Shown in pieces: positions 25,572 to 33,887 of a stretch of DNA of 39,743 nucleotides. The stretch is from positions 1-39,743 of the forward strand of contig JACPAX010000042.1 in NCBI GenBank assembly GCA_016180585.1. Direction: 5' to 3'. The translations under genes were made by a program, and so were the position numbers. Below the pieces are notes generated by a model. It saw only the letters and a list, made by a program, of their open reading frames with translations. It was not told the DNA's origin and searched no databases. Every line of letters begins with the position of its first letter. Positions within the stretch are counted from its first letter, which is position 1. The DNA comes from Candidatus Omnitrophota bacterium. Lineage in GTDB: Bacteria; Omnitrophota; Gorgyraeia; 2-02-FULL-51-18.

Positions 25572-26209
25572 ACGGCGATTTTTACCCGGGAGGGCAATCC
25601 GATGAAATTTTTTAGAATTTTTAGGCCTTGCTCCCCGCTCCGCTCCGGATGAAACTGGCAGCCCCAGAGATTGCCATCCGCCAGGACCGAACAAAAACGG
25701 TCGCGGCCATAATCGGTCGCGGCCAGCCATGAGGCGGAAGCGGCCGGATACACACAATAAGAATGCACGAAATACATGAAAGGCCTTTCCCCCAACCCTT
25801 CAAGGAGAGTGCCGCGCCATGCGCTCTTTTGGCCCGTGGGCCTTCACGCGTTCCTGCCGATCTGCGGAATTTTATAGGCCAACCCCGTCTCGGGCTCCCG
25901 GAACCGTTTTACCTCTCCCGCAACCAGATGGGTCATAAAAAGCTGCATTCCCAGACAAATTCCGAGAATGGGACAGCCGGACTTGGCCCGCTCCCGCACC
26001 GCGTCTATCAATCCGTATTCCCCGAGACGCCGCATTCCCTCGCTGAAGGCGCCCACCCCCGGTAAAAGAAGTTTTTTCGCGGACAAACCGTCCTCGCGAC
26101 CTTTGGAAATCATCGTCCGCGCCCCCACAAGCGTAAAAGCACGCTGCACATTGAAGAGATTGCCGACTCCATAATCAATAATCACCAGGTCGGCGTCTTT
26201 GGCTGTCAT
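25568..26209 (-). pseudogene. HisH-like glutaminase interrupted by in-frame TGA
   Basis: The glutamine amidotransferase subunit supplies ammonia through a HisF partner. IIDYGVGNLFNVQRAF opens it, then LLLPGVGAFSEGMRR and GICLGMQL with the nucleophile C85. Codon 122 is TGA (25844-25846). The same frame then continues with SAWRGTLLEGLGE, FMYFVHSYCV and CQFHPERSGEQGLKILKNF, which hold the catalytic His and Glu. The stop separates the triad, so without readthrough the product is inactive. The frame is otherwise intact; one base change would restore 212 residues. The loop after GMQLF is also about 14 residues shorter than usual. It begins one base after hisF (TGA-A-ATG) and overlaps the WbpG-like gene as ATGA. 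Confidence 0.88.
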
Positions 26210-26210
26210 T

Positions 26211-27148
26211 TCATGCCTCGGCCGGAACTTTGACGTCAGAAACCAGCGGGCGGACGGGGACACCATGCTCTTCCAGGTACGCCTTCAGGCCCGGCAGAGA
26301 CACTCTGTCCGTCATGATTTCACGCAAACCTCCATAACCCTCTTTCAAAAAATCAATGTTTCCGGAATCAATGCTCTCGCCCATTCGGAGCCGGGGCTCA
26401 TCGAAAGACATCCAACGGCGATTGTCGCCCGGGGCCGTCGCGTAGTAATAATGAAAAACCGAGGCCGCGCTCACGGCGTCCGCGAAACCCCGCCGGATCG
26501 CCTCCAGGAAATCCTCCTTTTTTCCGGATCCGCCTCCCGCGATCACGGGCACGGGCACGCCGGCAGCCACCTTGGCCGTGAATTCCAGATCAAACCCCCT
26601 CCCCATTCCGTCGTTACGGATGGAGGTCAGAAGAATCTCCCCCGCGCCGAGGTCGACGGCTCGGCGCGCCCAGTCGAAAGCGTCCATGCCGGTGGGTTGG
26701 CGGCCATAATCCGTCCAGATTTCATAGCGGCCGTCGTCTTTTTTATAAAATTCGACGCTGGCCACGATGCACTGCGCGCCGAAGACCTTGGAGGCCTCCC
26801 GTAAAAGCTCCGGATTTTCGATCGCCGCGGTGTTGATCGCCACCTTGTCCGCGCCGGCCCTCAAGATCTCCCGGATATCCCCGATGCTGCGGATGCCGCC
26901 GGCGACCGTCATCGGAATAAAAATTTTCTCGGCGGTCTTTTGGATATACTGCAAAAGGGAGTTGCGCCGGTAAAGGCTCGCGACGGTATCGTAAAAGATG
27001 AGCTCATCCGCCCCCTCGCGATAATAAATCTCGGCAAGCGCGTCAGGCGTGCCCAGGACGCGGTTTCCGTCAAACTGAATTCCTTTGACGACATTCGGCC
27101 CTTTGATATCCAGCCGCGGAATGATACGAATCGGCGTTGTCCCGCCCT

Positions 27149-27155
<7 letters not shown>
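26211..27155 (-). CDS. HisF-like cyclase/ammonia-channel subunit, C-terminally extended
   Basis: A TIM-barrel protein. PRLDIKGPNVVKGIQF opens it, FYDTVAS follows, then the phosphate-binding AGGIRS, DKVAINTAA and VIAGGGSG loops. In histidine synthesis HisF joins HisH to make IGP. In glycan loci the paralogue channels ammonia to a WbpG-type amidotransferase, and the three genes are adjacent here. The protein is about 314 residues against about 250 for housekeeping HisF; the last 60 residues (after RRWMSFDEPRLRMGES) are extra. The GTG at 27155 follows GGAGG by 9 bases and overlaps the SDR stop; no ATG fits. Confidence 0.9.
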
Positions 27156-27951
<796 letters not shown>

Positions 27952-27955
<4 letters not shown>

Positions 27956-28659
27956 CTTTTTCTTCCCATCAGGTAACCCACGAGTTCAAGATCCAGCTCG
28001 CTATCGATATCCAGCGACCGTTCCGGAGGCATCTGGTAAAGTCGCGTGTCCCTGTTAAAAAGAGACTCGGCCTCAAAAAGCGCGTCTCGCCTCCACACAT
28101 AAATCGACGCGTTCATATCATAACACTTGGGCGCATCCTGTCGGCAAAATACTGCGGTCTTCGGCGGTTTTGACAACCTGACGGTCCCCTTTGGCCCCAA
28201 CTCCACCAAATTAAAATAAGGAGAGCGTCTCGCCGGCGCGCCGGTGATGACATTCCCCGCGCCGCCCTGCTCGAGCAATCGCACCGCGCCGGTGATATCT
28301 TGCGCATTACGCAGGGGCGAAGTCGGATCCAGGTCACACACCGTATCAAAAATCAGGCGCGCGCGCGCTTCGACTTCGCGCACACAGTGGCGTATGGCGG
28401 GAAGCTTGGGCGCCCGGTCGGTCGCCAGCTTCGCCGGCCTCTTCACGACAAAGTCCGCCCCCCATTTTCCGGCGATTTTTAAAATTTCCTCGGAATCGCT
28501 GGTCACCGCCGCCGCCTGAAAAAGTCCGGAGGTTTTTGCCTGCTCGAGCGTGTGCGCAATGAGCGGCTTGCCCAAAAGCAGGCGGATATTTTTATTCTTC
28601 ACGCCTTTGGACCCCCCGCGCGCGCAAATCGTGCAGAGGCGTTTTACCGTTTTACCCAT
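27952..28659 (-). CDS. CMP-nonulosonic acid (acylneuraminate) cytidylyltransferase
   Basis: A 235-residue NeuA/LegF/PtmB-type enzyme that activates a nonulosonic acid with CTP. The nucleotide loop ICARGGSKGVKNKNI at residues 11-25 is textbook. AVTSDSEEIL, LDPTSPLRNAQDI, and the C-terminal DIDSELDLELV (the D-x-D metal site) follow. It works downstream of the NeuB-type synthase at 32554. It overlaps the oxidoreductase gene by 16 nt and the SDR gene by 4 nt. Whether the sugar is legionaminic, pseudaminic or another acid cannot be told from this enzyme alone. Confidence 0.93.
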
Positions 28660-29555
28660 ATTTTTTTTCTGGAGGCTTTCTCCGCTGCGTCAATAAGCCG
28701 CATCGTCTCCATCCCCTCTTCCAGCGTGGTTAAATGCCCAAAGCGGCGTTCTATCACCGCGCGATGCTCAAGCCTATACGTGTCGTCCCTTTCCACCCGG
28801 CACCGCTTGACGCGGCCGTCGATCTCAAGCTCCCCATTCATTAAATCCACCCGATAGTTGTGCCGGTCCGTGTTGACGACCATTTCCCTTCGCCCCGCCC
28901 GATCCACATAATTCATCTGAACCATCACGGCCGGACAGCGGCGAGTGGCCATCAAAAGACAAAAAACATCGTCACTGTCGATTTCCAGCCCGCTAAAATG
29001 CCCGCCGACGGCCGTCACGGCGGTCCATCCGCCGAATAGCCAATTCAGATAGTCCAATTCATGGCTCAAGTCCCTCAAAACACCCCCGCCTGAATTTTTC
29101 CGCGCCGAATAACTCTTCCGGTAATCCGCGCCCGGTCTCCATTCCGGCAGGTGTTTGCCGACATAAGCCTGCGCGGACAGTATTTTTTCATTTTGCAGCA
29201 GCGTTTTCAACCCCCGCAACAGCGGGTGAAAACGCAAATTGTAAGCGACAAAGACCTTCCGAAAATGGTTCTTCGGGAAATCTCCGGACTTAAGAAAAAG
29301 CGGCTTTTCCACCAAAAGATAACCCCTGAATCCTGACTTGGCCAGCTCTACCACCGTCTTCCGATGCTCACCCGTTCGATTGGCCACGACAACATATTCC
29401 GGCCTTTGGGACAAAATGCCGGCGGAAAGACTTGGGTAACCGGGCTTGAAACTGATTTTTCGTCTTGATACCACCGCGGTAGGGCAGCCCAATTCTTTTA
29501 AAATGCGCGCGTGACGGGATCCGATCGAGCCATAGCCGACGACCAGTGTTCTCAT
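28644..29555 (-). CDS. Gfo/Idh/MocA-family oxidoreductase (PtmF-like)
   Basis: The protein has 303 residues. The N-terminal NAD(P) loop VVGYGSIGSRHARIL is followed by YVVVANRTGEH and the EKP triad region (LLVEKPLF), then GGVLRDLSHELDYLNWLFG carrying the conserved acid and histidine of the second domain. Sugar oxidoreductases of this type sit in legionaminic acid and flagellin glycosylation clusters (PtmF) beside the cytidylyltransferase, as here. The start overlaps the upstream CBS-aminotransferase stop as ATGA. The sugar acted on is unknown. Confidence 0.88.
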   Translation of the reverse strand: MRTLVVGYGSIGSRHARILKELGCPTAVVSRRKISFKPGYPSLSAGILSQRPEYVVVANRTGEHRKTVVELAKSGFRGYLLVEKPLFLKSGDFPKNHFRKVFVAYNLRFHPLLRGLKTLLQNEKILSAQAYVGKHLPEWRPGADYRKSYSARKNSGGGVLRDLSHELDYLNWLFGGWTAVTAVGGHFSGLEIDSDDVFCLLMATRRCPAVMVQMNYVDRAGRREMVVNTDRHNYRVDLMNGELEIDGRVKRCRVERDDTYRLEHRAVIERRFGHLTTLEEGMETMRLIDAAEKASRKKIWVKR

Positions 29556-31066
29556 GGTCTGACCCTGGCCGCGGACGAACGCTTCGTCGTTGCGGTCTTA
29601 TCCGCCAAGCGCAGGTGACTTACGATACGATGATGCTCGATGCGCCCCCTGATGTTTTCGCAGACACGCGTAATTTCGTCCGGCCGGATGCCGTTCGAGG
29701 ATGGCAGGCTCATGCCTTTGGCGGCCAGTCCTTCGGTCACGGGAAAAGAACCTGAGGAGCGGTACGGCGGCTGATGGTGGAGCGGGTAGAAGAAAGGCCT
29801 CGTCTCAATGCCTTCCCTTGCGAGTTCGCGAATCAGCTCATCGCGCGTCACTCCGGCCTTGGTCTCGTCCACCACGATGGAATAAAGCCAGTAAATATTT
29901 TTTGCCCACGACATTTCGGGGGGCAGCGTAATCCCCGCCAGTCCTTTGAGCCCCGCCGCGTACCGGGCGGCGATACGTCGGCGCGCTTCAAGAAAGCGCT
30001 CGATTTGCTCAAGCTGGGCCAGACCGATCGCCGCCTGCACATTGGTCATCCGGTAATTGAAGCCGGCGACTTCATGCCAATAACGTTTCTCACGCCGCAT
30101 GCCGTGGTCACGAAAAACCGTCATTTTTTCGCTCAAATCCTCGTCCCGGCAAACCACCATTCCGCCCTCGCCGGTCGTAATCACCTTGTTGGAGAAAAAA
30201 CTAAAACAACCGGCGTCTCCGAAAGTGCCCACTTTTTTTCCTTTGTATTCGGCACCGAGCGCCTCCGCGCAGTCTTCCACTACCCGCAGCTTCCGTTTTC
30301 TTGCGATGGCCATGATCGCGTCCATCTCGCAAGGATGCCCGTAGAGGTGCACCGGCATAATCGCCTTGGTGCGCGGCGTGATCGCCCGCTCAAGCATCGC
30401 GGGATCCATGTTCCAATACGCCCGCGTCACATCCACAGCCACCGGTTTCGCGCCGCAGTGAATCACCGCGTTGGCGCTGGCCGCAAATGTCAAGTCAGGA
30501 ACAATCACTTCGTCGCCGCGGCCTATTCCCAAAGCCGTGAGCGCCAGATGAAGCGCCGCCGTGCCGTTGCAAGTCGCCAGCGCCCGCGGCATTTTGTGGT
30601 ACTCCGCGAAACGAGCCTCAAAATTTTTGACGTAGCTGCCTTGCGAAGAAATCCAATTTGTCGTGATACAATCCATCACGTATTTCATTTCATTGCCGCC
30701 GAGCATGGGCTCCATGACCGGCATGCGCCACATTTCCGCCCAGGACAGGACATCGGCAAGCCGCCCGCGTTTGTCCAAAATCGGCAGGTGCCGGATCTCG
30801 TCCCCCAAAAGCCTTATGTTTTCTTCGTGAGAGGCCCCGACTTTGCCGCTCGCAAAGCGCTTTCGCAAAAACGGCCGTACCGGCGACTCAAGTCTCGCGC
30901 CCTTGAGAAAAGCCCGTCTGACGTCGCCGTCCGTCATGACGCCGATGACGCGCCGATCCGGACCCTGAAAGAAAACGGCTCCCAGCGCCCCGCGATTGAG
31001 ACGGTCCAGCACCTCTTTCAGCAGAGCTTTTTCGGAGAGAATATTTTCAGCAAAATCTTTAGGCAC
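29552..31066 (-). CDS. CBS-domain / DegT-type sugar aminotransferase fusion
   Basis: The protein has about 504 residues. The first about 115 carry a CBS-domain pair (VIGVMTDGDVRRAFL, then RHLPILDKRGRLADVLS). The rest is a PLP-dependent DegT/DnrJ/EryC1 aminotransferase: MLGGNEMKYV, TCNGTAALHLAL, EVIVPDLTFAA, VEDCAEALGAEY and FSFFSNKVITTGEGG with the PLP lysine. The enzyme would aminate a keto sugar (the LegC/PseC step). In Campylobacter PtmE a CBS pair is fused to a nucleotidyltransferase instead, so the CBS module may sense a nucleotide in this pathway. Start is uncertain: GTG 31066 after GGAGGG, or TTG 31084. A polar tail ends the protein. Confidence 0.9.
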   Translation of the reverse strand: MPKDFAENILSEKALLKEVLDRLNRGALGAVFFQGPDRRVIGVMTDGDVRRAFLKGARLESPVRPFLRKRFASGKVGASHEENIRLLGDEIRHLPILDKRGRLADVLSWAEMWRMPVMEPMLGGNEMKYVMDCITTNWISSQGSYVKNFEARFAEYHKMPRALATCNGTAALHLALTALGIGRGDEVIVPDLTFAASANAVIHCGAKPVAVDVTRAYWNMDPAMLERAITPRTKAIMPVHLYGHPCEMDAIMAIARKRKLRVVEDCAEALGAEYKGKKVGTFGDAGCFSFFSNKVITTGEGGMVVCRDEDLSEKMTVFRDHGMRREKRYWHEVAGFNYRMTNVQAAIGLAQLEQIERFLEARRRIAARYAAGLKGLAGITLPPEMSWAKNIYWLYSIVVDETKAGVTRDELIRELAREGIETRPFFYPLHHQPPYRSSGSFPVTEGLAAKGMSLPSSNGIRPDEITRVCENIRGRIEHHRIVSHLRLADKTATTKRSSAARVRP

Positions 31067-31943
31067 TGGCCCTCCGCGAGTCAATCAGGCCCGTTTGAGC
31101 GGTAATCGTGTCCGGCGGCAGGCAATAGGCCTCCAGGACCCAAAAAGCGCCCCTTGGTAAAAGTTTTAGAAGCGGCGTCCAAAACCAGGAATTCTCCCGG
31201 ACAGGCTCATTGGTGTCCGCTTGTCCGTCATTGTCGCTCAGATGAAGGCCGCGAATGAGCCCGGAAAGCGCCTTTAGGCTTTCCGCCGCGTCAAAGCCCA
31301 GCGCCGTGGCGGAAACCTTCAAGTGCGCCACATCGAGAAGAAGCCCAAGATTTTTTCGCCCGACCCCCGTGGCAATCGCAAGGATCTCTTCGGGCGTCAC
31401 CGCCAGCAGAAGCTCATTTTTTCCGTCAATAAGGTTGAACGGCGCACAGACATTATTCTCAAAAAGGACCCCGACACCGCGCGGAGCCGCGTAATCCGAT
31501 AAAATCCCCAGGCTCTCCTGAAAAATGCCGAGCGCCTTCTCTCCGGGAATGCGCTCAAGGCCGGTCTGGTCATGGCCCAGGTGTCTTGGCGCCGCGTGAA
31601 AACAAAAACCGGAGTGCACGCTGTAAAACGGCGATTCCAGCTCCGCGCAAAGCTCTATCGCCCTTTGGCAGTGTTCGCGGCTCAGACGAATCGTCTCGGG
31701 GTCATCGGAGGCCAGATTCAGGACAAACGGTTTTTCGGGGGTGGGAAAATAATTGTGGACAAGAAAATCAAGGTGTTTTCGGGCCTTCAGGACCGCCGGC
31801 CGCATGCTTTCATCATAAAGTGCGGCGGAGCTGAGTTCGAGCCCCTTCCATCCCCGCTCGCGGCAAAGCTTGAGGATTTCCAAAACCGAAACCCGGCCGA
31901 AGGCCCCCGTTGAAATATAAACCCTGTTTTTGACCGCGCTCAA
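31059..31943 (-). CDS. sugar phosphate isomerase/epimerase-like TIM barrel
   Basis: The protein has 294 residues of the xylose isomerase-like/AP endonuclease 2 fold. ISTGAFGRVSVLEILKL and KGLELSSAALYD open the barrel. Metal-binding positions appear as FYSVHSGFCFH, VLFENN (Glu), LLLDVAHLKVSA (Asp, His) and GLHLSDNDG (His, Asp). Such enzymes isomerise or epimerise sugars or inositols. Comparable genes occur in some nonulosonic acid loci with NeuB and NeuD, where their step is not settled. It starts with TTG at 31943, overlapping the NeuD-like stop as TTGA; no ATG lies near. The gene is coupled at both ends to module members. Confidence 0.82.
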   Translation of the reverse strand: MSAVKNRVYISTGAFGRVSVLEILKLCRERGWKGLELSSAALYDESMRPAVLKARKHLDFLVHNYFPTPEKPFVLNLASDDPETIRLSREHCQRAIELCAELESPFYSVHSGFCFHAAPRHLGHDQTGLERIPGEKALGIFQESLGILSDYAAPRGVGVLFENNVCAPFNLIDGKNELLLAVTPEEILAIATGVGRKNLGLLLDVAHLKVSATALGFDAAESLKALSGLIRGLHLSDNDGQADTNEPVRENSWFWTPLLKLLPRGAFWVLEAYCLPPDTITAQTGLIDSRRASA

Positions 31944-32557
31944 TGCCAGACTCCCAGCACTTTCTTGTGATCGGGGACATTGCGCAAAACCACGGACCCC
32001 GCCCCAATCGTCACGCCCGCGCCGATGGCCAAGCAGTCCGCCACCGCGGCGTTCATGCCCACGAAGGAAGATTCGCCGATGGACGTCCGCCCCGCCACCA
32101 CCGACTTGGGCGCCAGATGCGAAAAATCGCCCAGACGGGACTCGTGGTCAAGGGAGGCGCCGCTGTTTACGATGCATCCTTTTCCGACGGTTGCGCCTGC
32201 GCCGACAATCGCGCCGAGACACACCACACTGCCTTCGCCGATTCGGGCGTTTTTCTCGACAAACGCAGAGGGATGCGTAATCGACGGTAGCGAAAATCCC
32301 CGCTCCCGAAAAAAATTAAAAAATTTTTTTCTCGAGGCATTGTCCCCAACGGCCAGATAAACGCCGCCGATCTTCCCTTTGAATTTCAGGATATCCCTGA
32401 AGCGACCCAAGACCGGCCTTCCCAGAATTTTTTCCCCAGCTTTCGGATCAAAAGAATCATCGAAGAAGCCCAGGACAGGCATTCGCCGCGCTTCCAAAAT
32501 GGAGGCGACAACCCTCGCGTGCCCTCCCGCCCCCAACACCGCCGCCGGTTTTTTCAT
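31940..32557 (-). CDS. NeuD/PglD-like sugar acetyltransferase
   Basis: The protein has 205 residues. The N-terminal Rossmann-like part AAVLGAGGHARVVASIL is the PglD/NeuD signature. The C-terminal left-handed beta-helix consists of hexapeptide repeats from about residue 95 (IGEGSVVCLGAIVGAGATVG onward), with the catalytic histidine in SLDHESRLGD. It N- or O-acetylates an amino sugar or nonulosonic acid using acetyl-CoA. Its 5' end overlaps the NeuB-like stop as ATGA. It probably acts on the amino group placed by the CBS-DegT aminotransferase. Confidence 0.92.
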   Translation of the reverse strand: MKKPAAVLGAGGHARVVASILEARRMPVLGFFDDSFDPKAGEKILGRPVLGRFRDILKFKGKIGGVYLAVGDNASRKKFFNFFRERGFSLPSITHPSAFVEKNARIGEGSVVCLGAIVGAGATVGKGCIVNSGASLDHESRLGDFSHLAPKSVVAGRTSIGESSFVGMNAAVADCLAIGAGVTIGAGSVVLRNVPDHKKVLGVWH

Positions 32558-33600
32558 TGGAGCAGATCCGGAGTGATTCGCTGATCCTTTTTGATTTTCT
32601 TAAGGGCCTTGCGCCCCAGCACTTCCTCGGACCGGTCGCCCAAAAGCCCTCCGGCGGGCCTTTTCATCAGGATATCTTTGGGGGTGATGGTCTGGCCGGC
32701 GAGTATCGCCTTTGCGGCGACAATGCTGCGGCGCATCCCGATCGCGTTCTTTTTCTCGCGGGCGGTGGGCTCTTTCTCCGACGACCCCAGCGCCCGCTCC
32801 GCCTCCCGGATGGTCCGCGCATACTCCGAGAAACCGCGGGGATCCAGAGAACAGGCCTGGTCCGGACCCGGCAGACTCCGATCCAGCGTAAAATGCCTCT
32901 CAAAAACACAGGCGCCCAGCGCGGCAGCCACGGTAGCGGCCGTAAAACTCTGCGTGTGATCGGAATAGCCGGTCAAGACGCCGAGCGAGTCCCGCATCGT
33001 CACCATCGCCCGCAAATTCGCCTCGTCCGCGCTCGAGGGATAATCCGTCGTGCACTGCAAAAGCACAAAATCCTTGTTTCCCGCGTCACGCAACACACGG
33101 ACGGCCCGGCTGACCTCCTCCAGAGTCGACATCCCGGTGGAAAGAATCAGAGGCTTTCCCTTCCTGGCCACATGCGAGAGAAAACGGTGCTCGACCACAT
33201 GGATGGAAGCCAGCTTATACGCCTCGACGCCGAGCGTCTCCAGAAAATCAGCGTCCTCCTCATCATAGGGCGTGGAAAGAAAAAGAATTCCTTCTTTTTT
33301 GCAAAGTCCGACAAGCTCCCGGTAAACGGCCCGGTCGAGTTCAAGGCTCTTTAGCATCTCAAACTGCGACTCCGCGGGACTCGTGCCTTGAAGCTGATAA
33401 TCCGCCTTGGGCGCGTTTTTGGTCACAACACGCTCAGCCCTGAACGTCTGAAACTTCACGCAGTCGGCCGCGGCGCGCTTGGCCTGAATGACAAGCCTCC
33501 GAGCCAATTCCGCCTGGCCGTTGTGGTTGACCCCCGCCTCCGCGATGACCAGGGCGGGCTCGCCATCTCCGACTTTTCGACCGGCAATGGAAATTGTCAT
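32554..33600 (-). CDS. nonulosonic acid synthase (NeuB/LegI/PseI-type)
   Basis: Condenses PEP with an N-acyl-amino-hexose to give a nine-carbon acid. The protein has 348 residues. The TIM barrel has LVIAEAGVNHNGQ (residues 17-29), CVKFQTF, STPYDEEDADF, LILSTGM, GYSDHT and ERHFT; the two histidines of the last pair are the metal ligands in NeuB. A C-terminal SAF/antifreeze-like domain (RRSIVAAKAILAGQTIT) covers the active site in the dimer. LPGPDQACS stands where relatives have GPDHxxS. It heads the nonulosonic acid module, 9 bases after the HTH gene. Confidence 0.94.
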   Translation of the reverse strand: MTISIAGRKVGDGEPALVIAEAGVNHNGQAELARRLVIQAKRAAADCVKFQTFRAERVVTKNAPKADYQLQGTSPAESQFEMLKSLELDRAVYRELVGLCKKEGILFLSTPYDEEDADFLETLGVEAYKLASIHVVEHRFLSHVARKGKPLILSTGMSTLEEVSRAVRVLRDAGNKDFVLLQCTTDYPSSADEANLRAMVTMRDSLGVLTGYSDHTQSFTAATVAAALGACVFERHFTLDRSLPGPDQACSLDPRGFSEYARTIREAERALGSSEKEPTAREKKNAIGMRRSIVAAKAILAGQTITPKDILMKRPAGGLLGDRSEEVLGRKALKKIKKDQRITPDLLQ

Positions 33601-33609
33601 CAGAGAAAG

Positions 33610-33849
33610 TTAGTCGTCGACGTCTTTGTGGGCCCAGTGGCGGGCCTTGTTGTAGGCCTTGCCGACCTTGTCTTCCAGTCCGGGCGAAAGAACCCGCAAA
33701 AGCTCCTTACCCATGATGCGGTATTGCTTTCCGACCTTCGCCGAACGAATCAGGCCCTTTTTGATCATCCTGGTGACGGTGCTCGAACTCACCTTGAGGA
33801 GGACTTGAGTCTCTTCGTGCGTGTAGACTTCATTTTCTTTGATTTCCAT
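33610..33849 (-). CDS. small helix-turn-helix (excisionase/MerR-like) DNA-binding protein
   Basis: The protein has 79 residues. EVYTHEETQVLLKVSSSTVTRMI is a winged HTH of the excisionase/MerR N-terminal type with a recognition helix SSTVTRMIKKG. GKQYRIMGKELLRVL is the wing and C-terminal helix, followed by a polar, charged tail. It is the only regulator-like gene in the glycan locus, placed just before the nonulosonic acid module and just after a possible promoter. It might control this part of the operon. ATG 33849 is preferred; ATG 33867 would add six residues. Neither has a good ribosome site. Confidence 0.75.
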   Translation of the reverse strand: MEIKENEVYTHEETQVLLKVSSSTVTRMIKKGLIRSAKVGKQYRIMGKELLRVLSPGLEDKVGKAYNKARHWAHKDVDD

Positions 33850-33857
33850 AGTGTCAT

Positions 33858-33887
33858 ATCTTATCATTAGTAGTCATTAGGTGTCAA
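33858..33887 (-). promoter_or_regulatory. possible internal sigma70 promoter with repeated TGACAC half-sites
   Basis: On the minus strand TTGACA (33882-33887) is followed by an 18-base spacer and TAAGAT (33858-33863, four of six consensus bases). TGACAC occurs twice in direct orientation 30 bases apart (33881-33886 and 33851-33856), nearly three helical turns, which could be operator half-sites for the HTH protein encoded next. The predicted transcript would start at about 33851, almost at ATG 33849, so a leaderless message would result. It is the only AT-rich intergenic stretch in the operon. Moderate at best. Confidence 0.35.

Noticed and set aside
25568-26209. UGA recoding (Trp, Gly or selenocysteine) to explain the stop in the HisH-like gene
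   Set aside because: TGA ends many intact genes here, TGG codes Trp throughout, and no selenocysteine element is visible after the codon; a mutation or base error is simpler.
29774-31105. A 443-codon open frame on the plus strand opposite the CBS-aminotransferase gene
   Set aside because: It is the complement of a strongly recognised gene, is rich in His and Arg with no family motifs, and arises from the high GC at codon third positions.
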